Positions 13,201 to 25,456 of a DNA stretch of 64,000 bases are shown here, in pieces. Source of the stretch: Mycogone perniciosa (lineage: Eukaryota > Ascomycota > Sordariomycetes > Hypocreales > Hypocreaceae); contig JAOALB010000120.1 in NCBI GenBank assembly GCA_025331125.1, positions 49,515 through 113,514 of the forward strand. Direction: 5' to 3'. A model generated the notes under the pieces. The model worked only from the letters and a program-made list of their open reading frames with translations. It made no database searches and had not been told where the DNA came from. The stretch's first letter is position 1; each line of letters opens with the position of its first letter. The position numbers were made by a program, and so were the translations under genes.

Positions 13201-16200
13201 CAGAGATCCAAATCGGCTTTCGGTCTAGCAAGTGACAGCATCCCCTGGTTGATGTACGCCTTCTAACATGTTTGATATCGAAAAGAACACGGAGCTGTCT
13301 GGCAGTACGGAGTAGCAGTAGTATTAGCATGAGTAGGAGTACTAATCTCAATGCTACCCTGAAGACAACAACCCCAAATTCGGAGAGTATTTTTGTTCCT
13401 TTTTTTGGGTCATGAAGATCCTCCGCAGTACTCCGTATTGTCCATCGTCATAGGTGGACTTTCAGTGTTTCTCAAGTCTTCTTTAAGCAGGTACTTTTAC
13501 CTGCGTGAATCATTTAAAGCCTCAATCCCGAACAAAAAACAATGGGCCCCATTGAGACAACGGCGCCATTTTTTTTCTCTCATCGGGATCCTACCTATCG
13601 TATTGTCAAGAAAACGGTAGTAGTAGTAATATCGGCCTCCTTTTTGGGAACCGAGGGAAAACGGCGCAACTATGGATCCTCTCCTCCCCCTGCGCTCCGA
13701 GGAAAGATCCAGACTTGATTCTTTTTTGATTACCTCATGCAAGGAAAATCACGGTCCACCGCATGACCTAGAAAGCTGGAAAGCCAAGGCCAACTGACCT
13801 GGGACCCCCTCCCTTTCCAGATAAGTCAAAGCTCCAGAATTGGAAGCCGAATGGAAGCTTTTTTTCAGTGGAGCTTACAGGGCGGCAGCAGCGGCAGCTC
13901 TTTGTCGCCTCACTTTTTTTTGGCGAATTTCGGAGTACTACGGAGTGTGCTCCGTACAGTGGTGATGATCGTCGCGGTAATTTCCAGAGACGCCGAGAGA
14001 AAGGCATTGAAAGGAACTTGCGGTGACCAACTTTAACAGCACCATATCCATGGTCTGTACTCCGTGCTCGTAAGTACTCTGTAGATAGCATCGTGAAGTT
14101 GTACAATACTTAGTGAGCAGGGGACGGATATGAGAAGCATGAATGAAACCGTAGGAGTTGGTATTACATACCCATCAATGTGACATTGCTATGAAACATG
14201 GCCGTTAATCCGCGCAGACCTACAGCGGTTATCTAAATTAAGCCTATTTTACACTTCTTCTTCTTCTTCACGCCCGTTTGCTCCTCTTTGTGCATGACAT
14301 TTTGTTTCGTCTCATTTGAAGCCTACAAGCCAATCACGGAGAAAAACCGCCATGGAAGCTTTACCCCCTGGCTCTTCTGATTGGCTGTCCCACATACGGA
14401 GTAGTAATAGTAGTAATACGGAGAAGCCAGACCATCGACAACAGTCGGGCCATTTCGCCGCCGCCACTGATATGGGCAAATGGGACAGTCAAGATAAGAG
14501 GAAAAAAGACTGGAGACGAAAATGAATGTCCCCCTTCCATGGCGGTTTCTATTCGGCCACCCCGATAGGTCACGTCCGAGTAACAGAAATAGTATCGTTC
14601 CATTTACGAGTCAACGCAGTGTATTTGTTGGCCCGACCCGCTGCCCACACTGCAGCCGAGGCCCGCGTCTTTTCGTAGCCTATTTGATTTACCTACTCCG
14701 TACCTTAGTAATTAATTATACTACTCGTATGAATGTACGAAGTACTCCGTACAAGTAGTATCAGTACTACCTAGGCAGGCGACAAGCTGGAGCAAGCGAT
14801 AATAAATGCTCACTTGATTCGGATCCGGTATCCGCCCCCTTTTCTTCATGCGTACTCCGGACTGTACTCCATGCCTACGGATACTACTACTATGATGGAA
14901 CATGAGTCGGCGACGGACCTAAATCATCACCCCACGCCGAACCAACAAGAAAAAAAGATTAAAAAATGAACATACATTTGAAACACCAAGCGCGCCGTTT
15001 CCAGTGGCGCGAGCTAAAGGGAAAGGGGGAAAAACACATATCTAGTCCTACTATTACTACTCCGTACCTCTCTTAACACTGTGTATCAACCAGCCAGAAC
15101 AATGGGGTAGGTAATAGTAACTGTGCCCGGCAAACTTGTTTCAGAAACATCATCTCACTCTCACTCGTAGTACTCTTCTAGCGGTTGCCCACGGGTCAGA
15201 CTGGGCGGCGCGTCCCCAAAAAAAAAGCACAGGGACGTTGGAACTAGTAAAGGAGCGGCAAGACGTGCGCCCGGCCAAGAACAGTGTCCCCATTGAAAAA
15301 ATGGACACACGGCTGTCGAATTGGGTAATCTGTTGTTTTTTGTGTGTGTTTGTTTTGTTTGTTTGTTTGGGAGACGGCGGTGATGCCGTTTCCACGGCTG
15401 CTGAGGCCCGGCTTTCGGCGTGTCCATGACAGACAGGCAAGACAGGGCATTGGCAGCAGTAGCAGTAGTAGCAGTACTAATACCTAATTAGCATGTATTT
15501 TAATGCAGTCTTATGTACGGTCCGCTGTGGAGATGGGGGAAAAGGACACGGAGTCTAATGTGCTTTCGTGCATAATAATGCGTCCGTCTGTTGTGATGGT
15601 GTGTGTGGTGGTGCTTGGGAGGTTGAAGCTGCTCTGCTCTCTGTTCTGTTATATAGTGATTTGATGATGATCTTTTAATACTTCTTGTCCCGACACCAAC
15701 ACCATGAAATGGACAAATGATGCAGATCAATTAACCAAGAGGAACTCACAAAGAAGAAATCGGCATATTAATTATCGCATTGGCTGTTGTAGAAACCGCA
15801 TCCCTAACTGCGACTTGAACCCCACGACTGGTGTTTGGTGCAGTATAGGGTAGGTAATTACACCACACCTCACAACTTGAGGACTCAAGGTGTGATGTGA
15901 TGGACTCGGCTGTTCAGAGGCATCTTGGGGGTTGCCTTTTCTTTTTTGCATACATACACATGTTTGAAAAAAGAAAGCCAGCTTTTAAACTTGTGGCCAT
16001 TCTAGCGAGCACACACATGTTGAATGTGTACTTTTACGACCACCTCAAAGACACCCTAACTCACCAGCAACGTCACAATTGGAGTCTCAGCGTTCCCGAA
16101 TAACCACTCAGCTAACCCATACCAGCACCATCTCCATCACAAGCCAAGCCCGACAACTCACAATCACGATTCATCACACGGGCCGAGTCTTTTTATCACA

Positions 16201-16594
16201 CGTCACTTCCGACAGGGAGGCCCCCATGACAGACTCAACTTCAATGAGAATAACAAAGGATCAGACAACGCGATTAAATCAATGAACCTATTTTTCTAGC
16301 CGAACACAGCCATCCGCCCCAAAGCACTACCAAGCTGATCTGCGAAAACGACTCAAGTCAGAGCAACCTCTATCCTTGATTAAAAGAAAAAAAATATACA
16401 CTCTGGCTCCCAAAGGCTGAGGAGTACCTTTTGTTCCAAAAGCAAGCACATGTCAAATCTCGACGCCATCCGCTAAATATGCCCGTACAACGCCACCGGC
16501 GCCCCCCTTCCAGAAATATCCGTTCGTCCGTAGAAGAACCCGGATCGAAAACAAACCATTGCCTCCAAGGTATCACAAAAAGCCTAAAAAGCAC
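7201..16594. other. 9.4 kb region without a credible gene
   Basis: Both strands were read. Every open frame here is short, lacks recognisable domains and is interrupted by homopolymers. The DNA is not AT-rich, so it is not a RIP block. It holds many copies of TACGGAGTA/TACTCCGTA, often beside TAGTAG or TACTAC runs, for example near 7820, 8658, 11418, 11693, 13130, 13305, 13428, 13938, 14395, 14740 and 15056. It also has a C/T microsatellite near 10279-10301, a 15-T run (12810-12824), a (GTTT)n run near 15347-15368 and a tandem GCCA run near 7885-7902. The part next to 7200 is probably extended PMA1 promoter. A long non-coding RNA or multi-exon gene with very short exons cannot be excluded. 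Confidence 0.6.
10657..10716. repeat. 19-bp direct repeat pair
   Basis: TCTCTCCATCTATCTCCAT occurs at 10657-10675 and again at 10698-10716, separated by 22 bp. It is pyrimidine-rich on the plus strand. No function is evident. Confidence 0.85.
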
Positions 16595-19219
16595 TTAGTT
16601 CCTTCCTGCTGAGCTAGGATCCGGGAATTTGAACCCGGTGGGGAAGTTGGGCATCCCGTTTGGCAGCGTCCCGATTCCGAATGGAAAGCCAGACATAGCC
16701 TGCTGTAGTTGTTGCTGTCCATTGCCATAGTCTTCCTGGCCCGGGCCATTGTCATCCCGGCCACGACGCCAGCGACCCGTATCATCGTCACGGTGGCGTG
16801 TGGACTTGGGACCGTTGCTGCCGCCCTTATCGGTCTGCATCCGACGACTTATGGCCTTGGAGGAGACTCCAGCACCGATTTCAATATCAGGTTCCTCAAC
16901 AGATAGACCCGTGTCGATGGGTCGGCCACCGCTACCACCAAAGGGGGCTGTGAGCATCCACTTGCGATCGGCCTCTGTGAGCTTGTGAATAGGAATAACA
17001 CTGACGCCGGTCGAGTAATCGCTGCAGTCTCTGGGACCAAAGCCAACACCCCATCTTGTCTATCACCAGTTGTTAGCCACAAAGAATCCAATAGGAATGT
17101 AGGTTCGGGAGTCTTACCCGGAGTGGATATTCAATGCCCCTAGGGTCCTCCATGGCGTCCTTAGCGGTGACAGCATCCTTGCGTGTCAGCATCTTCACAA
17201 AGGCATGACGCTTGTCCTTGTTTACAATACAGGTCTGAACTGTGCCATAGCGGTTGAAGATGCTACGTAGTTCGGCCTCGGAGCACCTTGGATTCAAGTT
17301 AGTACGTGCGCGTTCTAGGTCAACATCTGAAATGCACTCACGTTACACCTCCTACAAATAGGGTTCGGCTTAGAACTTTGATGTGACCAGTCGGTAGTGT
17401 TGGATCGAACTCAACCCATTTCTCCTGTTCGAAATCATGAGGCGGAGAGGCGTGGCGCCCTTGGGGACTACGCTGACGATAGTCATTTCCTCTACGACCA
17501 TTGCGGTCTCGGTCATCGCGGCCGTGAGGTGGCGAGTTGCGGCCATAATCACGTCCACTGCGAGGGGATCCACGCGAAGGGCCCCAGCCGCGATCGGGTG
17601 ACCTCGACCGTGAACGGCCACGATATCTAGGCGGAGATCTTACGCCATCCTGGTAGCTTTGATCACGCATGTTATCGGGCAAAGGCGCAGCAGCAGCGGC
17701 TCCCCATGGCTGCTGACCCGAAGGAAACGTGCCCTGCGCTGCTGGCACTGGCGCAGGAAGCTGTGCCGCTGGAAAGCCTCCGGGGACAGCGGCACCAGTC
17801 ATGCTCTGGATCAAAGCAGGAATCTTGTCAAATGGAACACCCTGATCAGCCAGTGCCTTGATCAGCATTATCTGCTGTTGTACATTCGGATCTAGGCCAG
17901 GACCCCCAGGGGCTGCAGAAGCTGCGGGTCCTTGTGCATATGGATTGGGCGGGTTATTCCCGTTGCTTGGTACTGCTGCTGGTGGAGCATTCTGACCAAG
18001 CATCTGAGTCAAAGAGAAGGGCAGAGACGGCACATTTACAGACTGCGAAGTCGGGGGATACGACTGGTGAGGCTGTGGCTGCGGTACTGATGATGTCACG
18101 GGCTGCGGCAACCCGGGAGCAGCAGAAGAAGCAGTGGCAGCAGACATGCTATACGATACCGCAGGAGTCGAAAGAGGCTGGCTGCTTGGGACTGTCGAAG
18201 TGTTTTGGCGAGCAATGTTAGCCAGAGCCTCAAGAATAGAAGAACCGTTGGGGGCAGCGGGCTTGTTTTGGGTCTGATTCTGAAGATATGCCAGGAGACT
18301 AGGTGGTGGGCTTCCTGGAGGGGTCGTCGATGTTTCTGTGCACACCATGTTAGAAAACCTCTTGCTGACATATCTGGTCCAGCTTGGTAGCCAAATGGTT
18401 TGAAGACCCAGAGGTTCGGCAATCCAACGGCCTTGATGGGGAAACGTACTCGGCGGCGAAGGAGCATTGACCTTCTCCTTGAATGATTCTATCATGGGCG
18501 TGGGAAAGGTCTGGCCCTTCTCCCAGATATCAAGCAACTTCTTAATCTTCTCCTACACGACGAAAAACAAAAGTGAGTTACTGTTCCTCCAGACGGTAGT
18601 GCTAAGATCTTCAATATCTGGCCAGGGCATGTCATAGCAACAATGACTAATGACTCTGACCAACGAACTTGGGTGGCGAGTTGTTTCTCGTACACACCAG
18701 ATATGTCAAATATCCAGAGCAGTGTTGAGACGCCTACGAGCAGGTGCCGTTGCTCAACTCATACAAATTCAAACATACGTACCTTTTGATCTTCTGGGGC
18801 AGTCTGAAGAATGTCATTCATCAACACAGGCATCAGCTCCGTTACTCGGTGAACTCCAGCGGCATAGGTACCATCCTGGGCAGAGCTGTTTATTGGCTGT
18901 CCCTGGGATTTTGCTTGCTCAAGCCACTTGCGGGTTACAGAGTCTACGACGTAGAGGACCCCCAACTTGTGTGTTCCTGGTGCTTTCTTGAAGTGTGTGT
19001 AGATCTTTTGGATGAGGACAGATTCGGACTGCAGAGGAGTATATGTCAGTTGACTGAAAACAAGGTGATGCAAGAGGGGCGGATCAAAGCTGAACATACC
19101 TGGATGTTGGCAACGCAGAGCGATGTTAGACTAGTTATACGAGATCCCGACACTCCTGGTGGCTTCAAGTTGAGCATGGCCTGGAGGCCAGCTTCCAAAT
19201 CTGTTACTGCGGACGCCAT
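16595..19219 (-). CDS. Nrd1/Seb1-type RNA-binding termination factor (CID + RRM)
   Basis: Predicted protein of 698 residues. Exons are 19219-19100, 19028-18783, 18552-18450, 18335-17342, 17286-17118 and 17059-16595. Residues 1-150 form a CTD-interaction domain like those that read phosphorylated RNA polymerase II tails. The middle is low-complexity, rich in Pro, Gln and Ala, followed by an RS/RD-rich stretch (RSRSRSPDR near residue 445). An RRM follows: RNP2-like LFVGGV near residue 485 and RNP1-like KRHAFVKM near residue 525. The intron at 17287-17341 splits the RRM and has a perfect TACTAAC branch site. By family knowledge these factors bind GUA/UGUA-type elements in nascent RNA and promote polymerase II termination. 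The ATG at 19219 begins MASAVTDLE. A divergent 1.9 kb interval separates it from citrate synthase. Confidence 0.85.
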
Positions 19220-21129
19220 GGTATCTAGACGAGACCAGAATAAACTGATGCTCCGCGGTCAGGTCCCAGTAGGGTAACTGGCGCTGATGTACGAGAGGCG
19301 ACGCGGATGACAAGCAAACCCCTTCCTTGTGGCTGATCCGGCGAATCACTTGCGCGAGGCTTCCAGATCGTACGGTGAAGTCTATTCTCCCGGCGTACTA
19401 GCGACAAAGATTCTCTTACAAAACGACGCGATACTGTACGAAAGAGTATTCTTGTCGTGTGTACGGAGTGGGCAAACTCAAAAGCACGAGATACGTGGCA
19501 GATCGACAGTTGCGCGTGTGCAGGGGAAAAAAGAAAAGTCTTCTACTGCGACGGCGAAACACGCGAGCGCGACGAGGATCACAGGGGCTGGCGGCGACTA
19601 CCCTCAGGCCCGTCTAGGGGGATATTGTCGGTCGAACTAGCGAGGAACCGAAGGGGGAATATGGCGATGCTGCTTCGATGTTGCTTTGATGCCCAAGAAT
19701 TCGCAGGCCCTTGAGGTGGCGATGGAGGTTGATGGAGGAGGAGAAAGTGAGAAAGTGAGGAGAGGGGCGAAGGGTTGCAAAGTAATTTCTTACGTAGCGC
19801 TCAGCCCACCATCGCTTCCACTGAAACTTTCTGTGTGGCTGCCGTGTTTGAGCCAGCATTCACAGCTGCAGTCACGAGACACGCGGTACGTACCGGTTCT
19901 TTGTTCAATCAAATTTTCTGATCCGAGATTCAGCCGTTGGCCTGATGCAGTCACCAGACATAATAGTACGGAGTACGAAGTACATATTATATACTATTCC
20001 GGCAGATTGTCTCTGCATCCGGTAAATGTGAGCGATGACGCACATGGTCGTGAAGGAGTCTCTGACGGGCGAAAGGATCAATGTGCGGATGACATTCTAG
20101 ATCACATGTCTGTTAGACACATTCTGAAAGTCACAAGCAGATACGGAAGACATTTATCAATACTACTACTACTTCTACTCGTAAATACTCCGTACTAGCA
20201 TCAAGGCTAGATCGTGCTTATGGAAGACGATAGTAGTCCGTCGGCGCCCGAACATGACGCCCGGTGATTTGCGAAGGGGAAAAAAAAAGCATCATCCTAT
20301 CAGAGACCAACTCGTAGTGGTGGCTTGTGGTATGACTGCCCTATGTGCTTTGTACGACGAATTATTTCACGTGGACAATTTATATCGACTACAATGTTTC
20401 AGGCAGAACCTATTAAAAACTAACCTGTAGTCTCGCAGGACGGTCCCTGAAGTGATTTTTTCAAATGCAACAACAATCAAATTGTATTCATAGTGGGCCG
20501 CGATATATATAACTCGGCCTTATCTCTGATCGGAGTCCGGCGCGTCACTATTCCGTCATCGTTATTAGCAATGAGCAAAGAAGAGACTTTACTGCTCCTG
20601 CTTTGGTCTCAAGATGTTCTCGGGACTGTGGCATGACTTTGTCTACCTATATTTCACATTTCACCGAATAGTCTATAGTAGTATCGACGCAAGAACGCAA
20701 CCAGATGTTTTGCCAAATAGATGGCCGGTATTCCGCCTCATCTTTTGCTTGTCGGAAAGGCGGAAGCTGTTGGGGGTCGGGTGGTGGGGAGTCTTTGAAT
20801 ATTGGGGACTTGTTGTCGCAGTCAACCAAAATTTAATCCAGGAAAATGCGCCTATTCGTACTCACGACCCCTACCTACAGGGCCTCGGACTCAACCATAG
20901 GGCCAACTGTAGGGCCAGCCACAGGCGCTTCCGCCGTGAGTCCACTGTAACGGGGCCCTTCGGGAGGGCCCAGCGCGGTGCGTCCGAGGTCTGGCATCGG
21001 CCGGCCTAATTTTTTTTCTAACCCGTGGTCACTGAGAACGGTGCGCCTTTTAACTCCCCATCCATCCTCTTTCTTCCTCCAGCCCTCTGGCTTTGCAATC
21101 TCTCCAATCCATAGGCACATCCAGTCGCA
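19220..21129. other. Divergent intergenic region NRD1-like / citrate synthase
   Basis: No convincing gene. The motif TACGGAGTA occurs near 19967 and 20185. A (TACTAC)n-rich patch lies near 20160. GC-rich short inverted repeats (GTAGGGCC/GGCCCTAC-like and GGGCCC pairs) cluster at 20870-20965, 165-260 bp before the citrate synthase start. A CT-rich leader lies at 21060-21110. It should contain both promoters. Confidence 0.55.
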
Positions 21130-22843
21130 ATGGCCTCTGTCACCCGTCTCAGCAACTCGGCCCTGAGGGCCTCACTCCGAAACCCTGCCTTCAATGGCCG
21201 GGCCACGGCTTTCACCGCTGTGCGATGCTATTCCGCAAAGACCCAGGTAAGCAGCTTGCGGCAACAGCGCGGAGCCCACCACGGACCGGCCTCGCTCTCA
21301 ATGATAGATGGAGTTTGACACTGATTCTTGTCGTCCAGTCCCTCAAGGAGCGCTTCGCCGAGCTTCTGCCCGAGAAGATCGACCAGATCAAGACCCTGCG
21401 AAAGTCAGTAACCCACAACGTGGCATCACTAACTTGGATATAAGCACAATGCTAACCCCACCCACAGGGAGCACGGCTCCAAGGTCGTTGACAAGGTGAC
21501 TCTTGACCAGGTCTATGGCGGTGCTCGAGGCATCAAGGCCCTGGTCTGGGAGGGTTCCGTCCTCGACGCCGAGGAGGGTATCCGATTCCGTGGCAAGACC
21601 ATCCCCGAGTGCCAGGAGCTTCTCCCCAAGGCCCCTGGTGGCAATGAGCCTCTCCCCGAAGGTTAGTTGCACCGTCTTGCGTGTCTGGATTGTAGCGAGA
21701 CTAACCGTCGATTCTTTGCAGGTCTCTTCTGGCTGCTTCTGACCGGTGAGGTTCCCACCGAGCAGCAGGTCCGCGACCTATCCGCCGAGTGGGCTGCCCG
21801 CTCCGACATCCCCAAGTTCGTCGAGGAGCTCATTGACCACTGCCCGACCGACCTGCACCCCATGGCCCAGTTCTCCCTGGCCGTGACTGCTCTCGAGCAC
21901 ACCTCGTCCTTCGCCAAGGCCTACGCCAAGGGTATCAACAAGAAGGACTACTGGCACTACACCTATGAGGACTCCATGGATCTGATTGCCAAGCTGCCCA
22001 ACATTGCCTCGCGCATCTACCAGAACGTCTTCAAGGGCGGCAAGGTTGCCCCTATCCAGAAGGACAAGGACTACTCCTTCAACTTTGCCAACCAGCTCGG
22101 CTTTGGCGAGAACACCGACTTCATTGAGCTGATGCGTCTGTACCTTACTATCCACACCGACCACGAGGGCGGCAATGTCAGCGCCCACACCACCCACCTG
22201 GTTGGCAGCGCTCTCAGCTCGCCTTTCCTGTCTCTGGCTGCTGGTCTCAACGGTCTTGCCGGCCCCCTGCACGGCCTTGCCAACCAGGAGGTGCTCAACT
22301 GGCTCACTGAGATGAAGAAGGCTGTTGGTGACGACCTCAGCGACAAGGCCATCACTGACTACCTCTGGTCCACCCTCAACGCCGGCCGTGTCGTTCCTGG
22401 CTACGGCCACGCTGTTCTCCGCAAGACGGACCCCCGCTACATGGCTCAGCGCAAGTTCGCTCAGGGTACGTGAACCCCCGGGGATGGCCCCGATTTGCAT
22501 AAAAATGAAACATTGAGACGAGCAAGACACTGACACACCCACAGAGAAGATGCCCAACGACCCCATGTTCAAGCTTGTCAGCCAGGTTTACAAGATTGCT
22601 CCTGGTGTCCTGACTGAGCACGGCAAGACCAAGAACCCCTACCCCAACGTCGATGCCCACTCTGGTGTCCTGCTCCAGTACTACGGCTTGACCGAGGCCA
22701 ACTACTACACCGTCCTGTTCGGTGTCTCGCGCGCCATCGGTGTCCTGCCCCAGCTGATCATCGACCGTGCCGTTGGTGCCCCGATTGAGCGCCCCAAGTC
22801 CTTCTCGACTGATAAGTGGGCCGAGCTTGTCAAGAAGCTGTAA
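21130..22843 (+). CDS. CIT1: Mitochondrial citrate synthase
   Basis: Predicted protein of 472 residues from five exons: 21130-21246, 21339-21403, 21468-21661, 21722-22465 and 22545-22843. It condenses acetyl-CoA and oxaloacetate to citrate, the first step of the TCA cycle. The first 35 residues are rich in Arg, Ser and Ala without acidic residues, a mitochondrial presequence, followed by YSAKTQ. Catalytic residues are visible: the first active-site His in GPLHGLANQ (near residue 298), the second in VPGYGHAVLR (near 343) and the Asp in YPNVDAHSG (near 398). Length matches fungal orthologues. I cannot exclude 2-methylcitrate synthase activity by eye, but the sequence fits ordinary citrate synthase. 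The next gene on the same strand encodes a citrate carrier. Confidence 0.95.
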
Positions 22844-24372
22844 GGAGGATGTTGGATAATTGCGCTATAGACGAAAAGATTTTTTGGGAGCTCTGGTTCT
22901 GGGAAAGAAAAGCAGGAGCTTTGGACGGACAGTCGACTGGGATATAGACAGTCTGTGGGCGACACAGCAGAAACCAAAACTGGCGCTTAACTTGTACAAT
23001 ACACACGGAACTGTTTAGTTTCCAATTGATGTAATGAGATGAGAAACGAGTCAGGCGTGAGCCATGAATGCTGTGAATAGATGATGCAACGCTTGATTGA
23101 TGCAGTATTTGATCATTGGAGGTCTCTGGCGAAGCCGGACAGTCACACGAAAATGTGAACTTTTCATAGATTGGCATTGCTTTCTAGATGACTAATTGCC
23201 TACTCGTAGTTGATGGCGACGACACCATCGCCAAGCCAAAGAAAGAGTCGAGGTGTGCGACAGCTTCTCTTGATTGTATGGAGTGGATACAAGGTTGACG
23301 ACGTACGGAGTACTCCGTAATACTACTAGGTACTGCCTACGAGTAGGTACCTGGATCCCTGACATGCAGCTTGTCAGGAGAGAGATGGCAGTGATGCGAT
23401 GTGATGCGATACGATACGAACACGAGATATTGAAAACCAGCCCCATGCCTCAGGGAAGCCCAACAATCGACAATGTTGAGATGCCAAAATGAATTTTTGG
23501 CGGAGCTACGCCACATGGGCCAGTCCCACCAAGGAATCTCAGCAAAAACTGCCGCCGGCTCTAACTGAATAGGAGCTATTATTACCACGACTTGAAGCTC
23601 TGCGTTGATGCCAGCACTTAATGTAGCATCATTGTGTACTTTGTACTTCGTATCATCAGTTAACTCTGCTATGCTCTGTAGAAGGGGTAGTGAAATGCGC
23701 CTTTTTGTGTGTTCCAATACCTGCCAAGAGTACTCCGTACTCGTAGACATTCTTCAATTGGACAGATCTCAACTCGGTAGACTCCGATACAGACAGCACT
23801 CAGAGCTGCACCGCCAAAGAGTCCATAATATTGTTACCCGGGTCGTCGTACTCGGACGCCGTGCGCCGTAATTAGTAGTAGTACCTGTATCCATCACTAT
23901 TGCCGGATCGATTCCACTAAAGGACCACTCCAGCGACTCAATATAGCGGACCCTTCAGCGCTGTTCAGCTGTATCGTACCTAGCCTAGCCAAAGCACGTG
24001 CAAAAAGACGGCCCCTGCTTAAGGCCAGCTCCATACTCTCAACAGCCTCGGAGCCTGGACCATCCTGCCCGAACGGTCAAGGCCTTTTGACTCCCGAAGC
24101 CGCTTCTCCAACATCTCATAGGAACGGAGCCACTGCGAAACCTCCGAAACTGTCCGGCGAGCAAATCTTACTCAGCAGACGAAGCCTTACTTGCACCTCC
24201 TTGTGCCTCCTCCTTTCTCATCTACTAGTATCTCTTCCAACTCCCAACTCTCACCTCTTCTTTCACCCCTTTCCCTCCCTTTCCCTTCTCTCCTCGCCTC
24301 TCAACCCACCCCTTGCGAAGAAGCACCCTATTCCCTTGGTCAGGGCCCTATACCGCAACTCATCCAGAAGCA
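22844..24372. other. Intergenic region between citrate synthase and the citrate carrier
   Basis: No gene recognised. TACGGAGTACTCCGTA, a fully palindromic form of the window-wide motif, lies near 23303-23320 and another copy near 23730. A CACGTG E-box-type hexamer is at 23995-24000. The last 150 bp is the pyrimidine-rich leader of the carrier gene. Confidence 0.6.
24225..24312 (+). promoter_or_regulatory. CT-rich core promoter tract of the YHM2-like gene
   Basis: Nearly 90 bp made almost entirely of C and T on the coding strand end about 60 bp before the start codon at 24373. Such tracts mark transcription start regions of strongly expressed filamentous-fungal genes. Confidence 0.5.
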
Positions 24373-25456
24373 ATGGTTGCAACCGCCGTGCCCGCCCCCG
24401 CGGGAAACACGCTTGAGAAGAAGCCCATCAAGTTCTCCAACTTGCTCCTCGGCGCCGGTCTCAACATGTTCGAGGTCACGACTCTGGGCCAGCCCCTTGA
24501 GGTTATCAAGACCACTATGGCTGCCAACCGTGGGGATGGCTTCTCCACGTCTCTGGGGCGCATCTGGGCTCGAGGCGGTGTTCTCGGCTGTGAGTGAATC
24601 CTGTCTTGTGCTGTTCCGTTGTCTCGCTGGAACCAAAACTAACCAGCCTCCCTTGACAGTCTACCAGGGCCTCATTCCCTGGGCTTGGATTGAGGCTTCT
24701 ACCAAGGGCGCCGTCCTCCTCTTCGTCGCTTCCGAGGCCGAGTACTACGCCCGCTACATGGGTGCTTCTGAGTTTGGTGGTGGCATTTTGGGTGGCATCA
24801 CGGGTGGTGTCGCCCAGGCCTATGCCACCATGGGTTTCTGCACCTGCATGAAGACGGTTGAAATCACCCAGCACAAGATGGCTGCTGCTGGTGTCAAGCC
24901 CCAGTCTACCTTCCAGACCTTCATGGGCATTTACCAAAAGGAGGGTATCCGCGGTATCAACAAGGGCGTCAACGCTGTCGCCATCCGACAGATGACCAAT
25001 TGGGGTAGCCGTTTCGGTCTCAGCCGACTGGCCGAGGGCTGGATCAAGAAGGCCACGGGCAAGGAGGCGCATGAGAAGCTGTCTGCCTGGGAGAAGGTCC
25101 TTGCCAGTACCCTGGGTGGTGGTTTGAGCGCCTGGAACCAGCCTATTGAGGTCATCCGTGTTGAGATGCAGAGCAAGAAGGACGACCCTAACCGACCCAA
25201 GAAGATGACGGTCGGCAACACCTTCCGCTACATTTACCAGAACAATGGCTTCAAGGGTCTCTATCGTGGTGTCACTCCACGAATTGGCCTTGGTGTCTGG
25301 CAGACCGTTTGCATGGTTGCTGTCGGTGACATGTGAGTTTCAGCCCCAATGGTGAAAATGTCATTATTTTCCAATGCTAACGAATTCGTTTACGTGAACA
25401 GGGCGAAGACTTATGTGGAAAAGCTTACCGGTGACCAAGTCTCGGCTAAGCATTAA
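24373..25456 (+). CDS. YHM2: Mitochondrial citrate/2-oxoglutarate carrier (Yhm2-type)
   Basis: Predicted protein of 314 residues, the same length as yeast Yhm2, from exons 24373-24589, 24660-25332 and 25402-25456. It is a mitochondrial carrier: tripartite repeats with P-x-(D/E)-x-x-(K/R)-like signatures are visible as QPLEVIKTTM near residue 42, a divergent second repeat and NQPIEVIRVEM near residue 235. The combination of WIEASTKGAVLLF and the N-terminal LLLGAGLNMFEVTTLGQP is characteristic of the Yhm2 subgroup rather than tricarboxylate carrier Ctp1. Yhm2 exchanges citrate for 2-oxoglutarate across the inner membrane, contributes to a cytosolic NADPH shuttle, and was also described as a mitochondrial DNA-binding protein. 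It lies 1.5 kb downstream of citrate synthase on the same strand. Confidence 0.88.

Noticed and set aside
15136..15440. Overlapping frames of 90-97 codons on both strands
   Set aside because: Open in four frames at once and crossing homopolymers, so composition rather than coding.
15780..15850. Possible minus-strand tRNA suggested by a GGGGTTCAAGTC-like T-loop
   Set aside because: The T stem does not pair and no acceptor stem could be found.
20614..21009. 131-codon plus-strand frame before citrate synthase
   Set aside because: No recognised domain, GC-rich inverted repeats in its second half, and it ends against the citrate synthase leader.
21778..22572. 264-codon minus-strand frame
   Set aside because: Antisense shadow of the citrate synthase exon.
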